A program made the position numbers and the translations under genes. Shown here piece after piece: positions 1 to 8,619 of a DNA stretch of 64,000 nt (position 1 is its first letter; each line of letters starts with the position of its first letter). The notes under the pieces were generated by a model. That model saw nothing but the letters and a program-made list of their open reading frames with translations. It had not been told where the DNA came from and searched no databases. Origin of the DNA: Gloeophyllum trabeum ATCC 11539 (taxonomy: Eukaryota; Basidiomycota; Agaricomycetes; Gloeophyllales; Gloeophyllaceae). The DNA lies in contig NW_006920417.1 of NCBI RefSeq assembly GCF_000344685.1, positions 663,574 through 727,573 of the forward strand, given 5' to 3'.

Positions 1-970
1 AGGACGACCTCCATCCGGCGCGGGTGGAAGAAGTACTGGTGGTGCGTGTCAGTGTATGCATGTATGTGTGTGTGCCAGGGGGTGAGGGGACTGACGTGGT
101 TCCAGACGTCGATGAGTTTGCCCGTGGGTTCCTGTTTTCGCCGTATCTGCCCGTTCTTGATGGCGCGCGACACGAGCATGCCTATGCGGGTTGCCTATCA
201 GCAGTAGTAGAGCACGGCGCGCAGAGGACTGACCTGTGAGCCCCAGATGCATAGTCATGGGAAGGACCGCGGACGTGATGTTCTCGCCCGTCGTGAGCTC
301 TCCGGCCTTCTTCACGTCGCCCAGGAACCTAGCGCGGACACGCTGTGAGCAACCCACTCATTACGGGATCCGACGGCGCAGGAAGCACGCACCGGAGCCA
401 GTCGGCCTCCTGGACGTCATGCGTCGCGAACGGGTGCGGCTGCACCGCGCTCGGCGGCGGGAGCTGCGTGAACCCGTCGCCGATCTCCCTGCCCAGCCCG
501 AAGGTGGCCATCACCGGGAACGGCTCGTAGACGACGGCGCGCGGGAGCGGGCGGCTGAAGCAGGGCGGCGGGGGGTCGAGCGGGTTGGACGGCCCCGCGA
601 AGAGCTTGGTTATGGAGGAGAGCGAGAAGCCGGGGGAGGAAGGGGACGGGGCGCGTCTGTCGTGGGGGGCAGGCCTAGGCGGGTGGGGCGAGGGAGTGCG
701 CGAGGGGGAGCGGGAATTCGTATTCTGGGCTGGCGGGTATCCGGGATGTAAATGCCGGGACGATGGCCCTCCGTAGTGATAGTCGGCTGGACGCGGGCCG
801 CCTTGCCATTGCCCGTTGCTTGGACTCGCGCCATGGGCAATGTGTTCGTATGCGGGGGGCCCGTCCGCGTAGACGCTCGTCGCTGGCGAGGCGTACGGGT
901 CGCCGCCCGACGGCGAGGGCTGGCCAAAGTACTCCTGCTGCGGGAAAGGGTTGAGAGATTTCTCTGCCAT
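1..970 (-). CDS. Proline-rich conserved fungal protein, 3' end cut by window edge
   Basis: Partial gene: the start is inside the window and the 3' part is off the left edge. I place introns at 329-392, 182-233 and 36-95 (each GT..AG on the minus strand), and the joined reading frame stays open through all four exons. The first ~110 residues are disordered and rich in Pro, Ser and Gly (tracts such as SRSPSRTPSPHPPRPAP). A compact, better conserved-looking part follows: PFPVMATFGLGREIGDGF, then EADWLRFLGDVKKAGELT, then IDVWNHYFFHPRRMEVVL. That second half looks globular, with no membrane segment or catalytic motif I know. Start taken at ATG 968-970 (MAEKSLNPF); an in-frame ATG lies at 989-991. 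I do not recognise the family, so no function is given. It is divergent to the ligase gene across about 1 kb. Confidence 0.7.
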
Positions 971-1981
971 TGTCACCGGGTCGATGATCATCGTGTCTGA
1001 GTCGCAACGGATATCTGCAGCCTTTATAGTTTGCGTGCTGGCTGCAGCGCTCGGTGCTTCGTCCCAACGGTATTTGATGTTTCGAGTTAGGAGCGCTCGG
1101 TGCTGTGCTGCTGATCGGTCTATTTTTATCACTGCCCCGCATTCCGAGACAAGATTAATATTGCTAGGGATGGACTCTGTTTTATAAACCAGCAGACAAG
1201 TTTCTTCCCTCTGACGGAGGTTCGTTTGTCCGCGGTAGGTGTGTACGGGATACTGGACTAGCAGCAGGATCAACGAGCGCCTCTTCGCTCAAACGAAGCT
1301 CCAGCACCGCTCCTGGTCACACACAGTGTGTTTGGGGCGCTGCACTGGTACCGGCCAGATATAGACGCTAACATGGCAGGGAATGATACACAATTGACCA
1401 GAGTGCCTGAATCTAATCTGATTATTCGCCATAAATCGCACCGAGATCACAGCTGTCAATGGTCATTCGATTACCGTGACATAGAAAAGGCCCGCAAGTA
1501 TTTGGAGATACAATCAGAGCTATTTACGCGCCTTTCTCCTGACGGATATCAGATTACTCTGCATCTGCTGGTCGGCCCAGCGCGCCTCGAAGGACACTCC
1601 GATATTATGTATAACATCCGCAAAGTATCCCAGTAGATACTACATTGGCTTGAAAGGCGAAATTTCCAGTTCCTGCGCTGCTATATAGGCTCTGCGCGCG
1701 GCCCCTCGGATTCTCCAGTTGGATGGGCAGTTACTGCAAGTGCGTGGGATGGGTATGCAGTCGTCCCTGATCTAAAGAAGATGACGAGGAGCACGGGAGC
1801 AGAGCGCGGTCGCGTGTGCTGGGAACGCTAAGCTCGCGCTCGGGATCATGATTCTCACCTGACATACTCTCCAGCCAGCGGGCCCGGTACACGGTACACT
1901 TATTCCCGGCTTTGCGCTTCAGCTACTTATAATAACGCAGCGCGATGTTATCCGCAACCAGTCTGCTCTACACTGCGAGGG
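971..1981. other. Divergent intergenic region
   Basis: About 1 kb between two divergent genes, so it should hold both promoters. An AT-rich stretch (acttataataac, about 1923-1936) lies some 50 nt before the ligase start and could serve as a core promoter. The only long open frame (1328-1636 +) has no homology I can see and no splice partners. Confidence 0.5.
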
Positions 1982-4247
1982 ATGCACATCCAGCCCAAGT
2001 TCGCGCCGCTCCCGCCGCTGCCCGACATCAACGTCCACAGTTATCTGTTTGACAAGGATTTGCCCGAGTACACTGCGCAGATCGATTCTGTGACCGGGCA
2101 TAGACGGACGCTGCGACAGTTCCTCGACAGGGCCAGGGATGGAGCAGCCGCGCTGTCCGCCCCCTCAGCGCAAGGCGGCGCCGGCCTCCGCGCCGGAGAC
2201 GAGATGGTCGGCATCCTGAGCCATAACTGCCTGGTGCGTCCCCCGCCCCCCTCAAATGACACCAGCAAGGGATATATGTGCGCCCGCAGGACTACGTTGC
2301 GTTGATACACTCTCTGCTCGTCTTAACAACGCCGTTCGCTCTCCTGAGCTTTTACTCTACCGCGTACGAGCTCACGCATGCTCTCCGGCTGTCCAAAGCG
2401 ACGTGCCTTTTTGTGGCACCCGACCTGGTGTCCCTAGCTCAGCGGTGCGCGAAAGAAGTCGGGCTTCCTCAAGATAAAATATATATCTTGGAGGGCCACG
2501 CCAAAGGCAAGCGATCGTACCATGACCTCGTGGTGACTGCTAGAAAGCGAAAGATACCACGACCAAGTATAAGGCCTGCCGTCAAGGATACCCTTGCGTA
2601 CCTGGTCTTCTCTAGCGGAACGACCGGCTTACCCAAAGGTCCGTGAATGCTCACCAGCAGTCTTGCAAACGCCCCTTCACTTACTCGCAGCTGTGATGAT
2701 CACGCACGGAAACCTCGTGTGCGCGCTCGCCCAATACCAAGCGGTCGCCGAGGCCGTATTCGCCGTCTATCCGGTGAGCCTAGCTTGGTCAACTCGCATC
2801 CCAGCACCAGTGCTCGGCTGACAGACGCTCATCCGCGCGGCCGCAGCCGCCGACGTACGCCACGCCCGAGGGCATCCCCGTCAGCCTCGCGTTCCTCCCG
2901 TTCTACCACACCTTCGGCCTGCACATGTTCAACTTCCGCTGCTTCCTCGCGCCGACGACGTGCGTCGTCGTGCCCAAGTGGAACGCCGAGCACGTGCTGC
3001 GCATCATACCCAAGTGAGCGTTCGTACCTCCTACTCGCAGGCGGCCCCCGTTCAACGGCCGGGTATGCAGGTACAAGATCACCTTTATTTCCCTCGTCCC
3101 ATCGGTCGTCCAGCCGTTCCTCGACGCACAGAAGAGGCTGAAGAGCGACCTGAGCTCGCTCGTGTCCTTCGGGAGCGGCGCGGCGTACTTACCACCGAGA
3201 CTAGCGGAAGAGCTCGCGCGCATCGGACCGAACACGACGGGCGTCGCCGAAGGTGAGTCCCCGGGCAGCTGTGGTTATCCGTGCTGAGGTGCGATCGCAC
3301 CGACCAGGGTACGGCATGTCAGAAACGGTAAGATCTTCCAGTGTCCGCCCGGCTGTCCGCTGCAACGCCCCTTCCAGACAGTCTCCGCGACGATCAACCT
3401 CCCGCAGGAGCTGCAGCTCCCCGGCGGCCTGTTCAGGCCGCGCGTGGGCTCCGCGGGGATCCTCCTGCCCGGCATGGAGGCGCTCGTCCTGCGCGACGAC
3501 GGCACGCACGCGGGCGTCGGCGAGCCGGGCGAGCTGCTGCTGAAGGGCGAGAACATCGTCAGGGGGTACTGGCAGAACGAGAAGGCGACGAGGGAGGCGT
3601 TCGTCGAGGGCGGCTGGATGAGGACGGGCGACCGGTTCAGCGTGGACCAGGACGGGATGTTCTTGTGCGCGCAGTCTCAGTCTCGTTGTTCTCCGTGGAC
3701 CGGGCGCTGATACCCAACGTTGCTGTAGCTTCGAAGACAGGGCAAAGGTACGCAGCCTCCAGCCACACCCGGAGCCTGTCGGCTTACTTTCGCGGCTGTT
3801 CCAGGACATCCTCAAGGTCTCTGGGATGCAGGTGTCCCCCACAGAGATCGAGTCAGTCTTGATGGCGCAGCCGGACAAACTGATCAAGGACGCAGCCGTG
3901 GCGGGCGTGAGCGGGGGGCGGACGTCTGACGAGAAAGTGCCGAGGGCATGGGTCGTCCTGAGCTCAGCCGGGCGGAAGCGGAGCAAGGCAGACGTGGTGC
4001 GCGCGCTGGACGACTGGACGAAGGAGCACCTGAGCAAGTATAAATGGCTGCGGGGAGGGATCCAAATAGTAGACGCGGTATGTATGAAATCAGTGCTATT
4101 CGGGTGGCGAAATCTCCGAGCCGGAGTGATCCCTGGATTGACGCTCGTGTCTATTCGTAGATTCCGAAGTCGCCGACGGGCAAGGTGCTCAGAAGGCAGC
4201 TGCAAGACGAATACGAGAAGAGGGCGAAAGCAAAAGCCAAGTTATAA
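1982..4247 (+). CDS. 4-coumarate/acyl-CoA ligase-like AMP-binding enzyme with PTS1
   Basis: ANL-superfamily adenylate-forming enzyme: it activates a carboxylic acid with ATP and transfers it to CoA. Ten exons: 1982-2233, 2290-2638, 2691-2773, 2847-3013, 3071-3252, 3308-3327, 3378-3664, 3729-3747, 3805-4077, 4161-4247; they sum to 1719 nt (572 aa), usual for the family. Visible motifs are the P-loop-like SSGTTGLPKAV followed by MITHGN, the GYGMSET motif, GWMRTGD, DGMFFFEDRAKD, and the C-terminal catalytic-lysine motif SPTGKVLRR. Two exons are tiny (20 and 19 nt), yet both restore conserved motifs. The protein ends in AKL, a canonical type 1 peroxisomal targeting signal, so I infer a peroxisomal enzyme. 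The substrate (phenylpropanoid, medium-chain or other fatty acid) cannot be read from the sequence. Start at the first ATG before the conserved N-terminus (INVHSYLFDKDLPEY). Confidence 0.93.
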
Positions 4248-4438
4248 CGCAGAGTCCGACGTACGTTTGCTGGGTATACACGTCTTCACGGTCAACTCGC
4301 TTGGATAGCACGCTTAGAGAATGTACCAGTAGATTTTTAGGATGCAAGTACCATTATTCAGGATATTTGCACTATGTACATGCATGAACGAGAACCAATC
4401 GTGATGATGACAAGATCTATAAATTATCTCAGCTGGTC

Positions 4439-7400
4439 TTATACACCTCCACCGCTCTTCTCAACAGGGATTGTCCTCCTCTCGGCTTTGATCGCCGGCG
4501 TAGGCGGGACAGTAACCTCCTTCAGCTCAGCGCACACCTGAGAATAACCAATCGTTATGGAGGTACGCAGGCCGTGTTTGAATAAGCTTACCTCTAAAAA
4601 CTCGTCCATGTCCAGATCTGGGCGGAGCGCGAAACCGGCCTCTTCGAAGACATAGTCATAGTCTTTCGTGCTAGCGTTTTCGTACCCGGGAATGTCCTTC
4701 AACAATTCCTTGACCTGGTCTTTCCTCAGCCGCTCGACTGTCTGTCCGTCAGGCGAAGCCACGGTTTTGGCATGACTCTTGAAAGCGTCACGCAGAGCCT
4801 CCACTTCACCAGCATCGAACTGAGCACGGCTGTACAGAACCGGCGCAGCGCCGTGCTTCTTGCCTAAGCCAAGACCGCCAAACACCATGCTACTCAGTGA
4901 CCACAGGAAGTTCTCCGACTTTTCGATGAGGCCGTGGGGAATTAATTGGGGTGCAGGGGTCTCAGGCGGGATGCCCATACTATTCAGGAACTTCGTCGCC
5001 CGCTCGATCTCCTGCTTCCTGCGGCTGTGGCTCCAGCCGTATTCCTCGGTCATGATATCGATGACTCTCGGGAGAGCACGCAGTGCAGCTTGGGCGTTCA
5101 AGAATGACAGACGGGTCCGGCGAGCGATCACATCCACGGCGGTCTGCGCGTACTCGTTGCGGCAGGCGTAGCGCACCTCGGCCTCGATATCTGGAAGAGG
5201 AGCGGGGTAAGTAATGGTGAGCCAGTGGATCTAGGCGAGCACTTACAAGGGTATTGACTGGCTAACCGGACTCCGTGGAGGGGCCACGCTTGACCGGTGG
5301 GCTCAGCTAGGGAGCATACAGTCCATGCCCGGTCACCATAGTCGTCGGACAGGTGCTTGGCGACGTCCGTCTCCAAGCCGTACTGCACCCAACCTCGTCA
5401 GCCCATAATATTTGAGGGTAGTGTGCGAAAACACTCACCCTCTGGATCAGCCCAATGAACATATTCCTACTCCACCCATCACTGCCCACGAGCCTGACCT
5501 TCTCCGTAACACAGCCGTTCCTACACCGGTCCTTGAGCCCGAACGCCTCGACTGCCTTATCCACCGTCTCCTCAGCCATCTCACGGTACGTGGTCCACTT
5601 GCCGCCCGCAATCGTGAGCAGGCCGCTGTCACTGAGATGGATCATGTGGTTCCGGACCAGCCCCTCCGTGCTCGCCGCATTCGGGTTGCGCACGAGCGGG
5701 CGGAGGCCCGACCATGCAGACAGAACATCCCCACGGCGTACCTTGATGTCGGGCGAGAGGTAATGCCGCACCTCCTCGAGCACCCAACGGATGTCCTCCT
5801 CCTGCGCTCTGGGCTCGCTCTCGACCTCGCAGGGAGTATCAGTTGTGCCCGCGATGGTGTTACCCTGCCACGGCAGGAAGAAGATCACGCGTCCGTCTGA
5901 AGTTGCGGGATCGAGCAGCCCCATGGTGCGAGGCGAGTAGTAGTTGGGTAGGGTGATGTGGACGCCGGAGGACGGCTGCACGATTGGCGTGTGGGACGGG
6001 TTGTCAAGCTTGAGCAGAGTGTCGGAGAAAGGACCTGTGGCATTCACGATGCCCTGCAGAGATCGTCAGGCTCAATAGCAGCGGCTGAAAGAGATATAAA
6101 AATGTACCCTAGCTTTGACGTCCCACTCCTCACCGGTCAGTTTGTCCTTCACCCGTGCCCCGCACAGCTGGCCCTTTTCGTCCTTCCTCAATTGTATCAC
6201 TTCCACGTAGTTAGCAGCCGTTGCTCCGTGCTTCACAGCGGTCATGACCAGCGCCATGTTCATTCGCGAGTCATTATGTTGGCCTAGGATTGAATTGAGT
6301 AAGACATGTAGTTTCGGGGATACGATAAAATTCACTGACCATCGTAGTAAACCAATGCACCAACCAGTCCCTGGCTCTTCAGCATGGGGAAGGTCTCGAG
6401 GGCCTTGCCTCTGCTCATAAGGTACGAACTTTCCATATTCTCCTTCCCTGCCAGAATGTCGTACATCTTGCACCCTACCCAGTAGTAGGGGACCTGCCAA
6501 TACCTGAACCCGCGTGGTGAGCACTCCCCTCGCAGACCACAGCCGAATGCACATACTTGTATATCGGCAGCATGATGGGGAGCATATGGCTCAAGTAAGG
6601 CGCAGTCTCCAGGAAGACCTTCCGCTCGTGCAAAGCTTCCTTCACCAGCTTGTACTGCTCGTAGTCAAGCTCCATGACGGCTTTTTGGAGGTACCGCACG
6701 CCGCCATGAACGAGCTTGGTAGACTTCGACGAGGTACCTAATCGTAGAGTAGAAAATGCGAATGTGAGTATGTCACATCTGGGGCAAACGTCCAAGGATT
6801 AACGAAGGAGAACGGGGGGACGGTCTGGAGCGAGTTTGCAGCGGTTGCAGGAGTCGGGTCACCGCGTCCATGCTCTGGTCCGTTCAGGGCGAGCTTCAGA
6901 CGCCGATGCGCTTAGCAATCGACAGTTCCGCCTCCGAGTACGTCCCCCTTTCTGCTTGCAAGTACATTGCCAGGTGGGGATGCTCTGGGGTGTAAGACAC
7001 GTTATACCGATATCCCGGCAGATTCACCCAGGCAAGCATGAGAATAGGGATTCGCGTTCCCTCGCTCAAAGCGGATAGATCTGCTCCAACGCATCTGGTT
7101 CTAAAGATTAATTCAATGCTGATGCAAGGAGACGTGGGAGCGCGGTGGCGGACTCACAGGCATGAGGTACCATCTTGATGAGCTTGGAATGTGTTCATCC
7201 CGGCGAGTATTTGTGTTGTTCTATTCCAACCTTTGATGGTGGAGCAATCATGTGGTTGTCTTGTCTCCGGAGGTGAGGACCCATCTCGGGATCCGAGAAA
7301 GGCGTGGACAGTGACAGTCTCAATGGGCAGATAGCAGCAGCGTTACACGAATGGAAGCAGGAACAGGGCAGCAAACCTTCTTACAGGTCCGTTCGGGATA

Positions 7401-7858
7401 GGCAAAGCAGCGAGAAGGCCACAGACAGGATACCCGTGCGGACAATTGTCGGAGATTCGCCGTGAACCCGTCCGACCGTCCAAACCGGAGCAACAAGAGC
7501 AAAGGGAAGATAGAATGCGAAGGCAAGAAGAGCACTTACCAGAAGCAAAGTCGTCCCGCTCGACCAATGCGACCTTGAGACCCCTGGTCGCAGCATCGAC
7601 CGCAACTCCCGCGCCCGTCGCCCCTCCTCCCACAATCAGTAGATCGAACTTCCCCTCATCGCCGCCCTCCTTGAGACTATTCAACATCGTTTCCCGCGAG
7701 GGCGGGGTCCATGGCGGCGGTGGCCTCCTTGTCTCCCTCGTCGTATCAGGGTAAGCGGGCCCCGAATTCAGAAAATAATACCCCCCGCCGACGGTGGCGA
7801 CAGCTGCACCCGATGCGACGGCCAGCGTCCTGCGATTCAAGATTTTCCCCCGCAACAT
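4439..7858 (-). CDS. GUT2: FAD-dependent glycerol-3-phosphate dehydrogenase, mitochondrial
   Basis: Oxidises glycerol-3-phosphate to dihydroxyacetone phosphate with FAD and passes electrons to ubiquinone at the inner mitochondrial membrane (glycerol catabolism, G3P shuttle). Eight exons on the minus strand: 7540-7858, 6557-6737, 6340-6503, 6108-6283, 5439-6053, 5247-5382, 4592-5190, 4439-4537; total 2289 nt, 762 aa. The N-terminus is basic, then has a hydrophobic segment (residues ~11-30), fitting an inner-membrane anchor. The Rossmann dinucleotide site LLIVGGGATGAG is at about residue 73. Other family motifs: GTSSKSTKLVHGGVRYL, GIVNATGPFSD, GKWTTYREMAEE. A long C-terminal extension with an EF-hand-like acidic region (DLDMDEFLE) is longer than in yeast Gut2 and resembles animal mGPDH; Ca2+ control is inference. 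Intron 1 (6738-7539) is 802 nt, far above the ~50-60 nt norm here, and splits the FAD-binding fold. Confidence 0.95.
6738..7539 (-). other. Exceptionally long (802 nt) intron 1 of the G3P dehydrogenase gene
   Basis: The donor is a consensus GTAAGT after the codons for DDFAS and the acceptor ATTAG precedes GTSSKST, so the boundaries are secure on coding grounds. The interior shows no continued coding frame, no recognised transposase and no terminal repeats that I could spot by eye. Its base composition looks like that of the flanks. Confidence 0.85.
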
Positions 7859-7964
7859 AGTGTGTGCTTGCCGTGGTCGTCGCCGGAGTCGTCGACGGAG
7901 AGACTTTGATGCAGGCAGACTAGGCACAAACCTTTTATGAGCGCATCCGCCGTGCGGACTCGGG

Positions 7965-8465
7965 ATGACTTCAGCTGTGAGCTGCAATGCGGTCCGGCCC
8001 GGTCCGCCGATCTAGAAGCACCCCCGATCCGAAGGCACGTCGGCCTCGGCGCTTCGAGTTCACTCAGATGCACGTTGCTCGCTGTCGCGGACCCACTTCT
8101 CGGACGACCTCCTCGGCGACGACAACGACGACGACGAAGGCAGTCAAGTTCATCTCTGTTGAACCTGCTCGACGGCGACAAGAGCCCTATCGGGTACCCA
8201 AGTGTCTGAAACCGGCATCGAAGTGGTGCGGCTGTCGATCAGGGCCAATAAAGAGCTCGAGGCTCGGATCACCTCGATAGGCCTCGGATATTCACCGCCG
8301 TCGTTATCGCCGGAGAAGCTGGACAGTAGCGTGCATTGGAAGGGTACCTTTGCTCGGGACGAGCAACTCGTCATTGACAATAGGCTACTTGCATTATGTT
8401 CTATACTATATGTCTACTGTACAATACATTCCAATTCGCCATTAAATCATGTTGGAGGGAAATAA
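7965..8465 (+). CDS. Possible small acidic protein (weak model)
   Basis: Low-confidence model. The same reading frame is used by three pieces: ATG 7965-7967 (MTSA), an acidic piece at 8016-8145 (HFSDDLLGDDNDDDEG), and 8203-8465 (SETGIEVVRLSIRANKELEA, then GLGYSPPSLSPEKL). In-frame stops separate the pieces, and candidate introns remove them: 7977-8015, with a GTGAGC donor and CTAG acceptor but only 39 nt long, and about 8143-8202, with a weak GTCAAG donor. It is divergent from the G3P dehydrogenase gene, with only ~107 bp between the two starts, so part of it may instead be that gene's promoter. I recognise no family. Transcript data would settle whether this is a gene. Confidence 0.3.
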
Positions 8466-8619
8466 AATACACAGGGGCCAAGAAACAATGCGTGCATGCG
8501 TGAAAGACGTGAATGTGAGCGGAGGAAATAATAGAGCAGCAAGAACATGCAAGGGTATGGGGTCCAACGACAGAATAAATACAAATTGATAGCAAAACGA
8601 CGAGAGCAAGAGGGCACGC

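Noticed and set aside
48..80. GT-rich microsatellite-like run (gtatgcatgtatgtgtgtgtg)
   Set aside because: Lies inside an intron of the first gene and is too short to call a repeat feature.
329..1273. Longer N-terminus for the first gene (MILLLVQYPVHTYRG)
   Set aside because: The extra ~100 residues look like untranslated promoter sequence; Pro-rich family-like sequence starts at MAEKSLNPF.
2647..3141. 164-codon frame inside the ligase gene
   Set aside because: Runs through introns in another frame; Arg/Ser-rich shadow of GC-rich coding DNA.
5412..5900. 162-codon + frame opposite the G3P dehydrogenase
   Set aside because: Antisense to a well-supported exon (5439-6053), no motif of its own.
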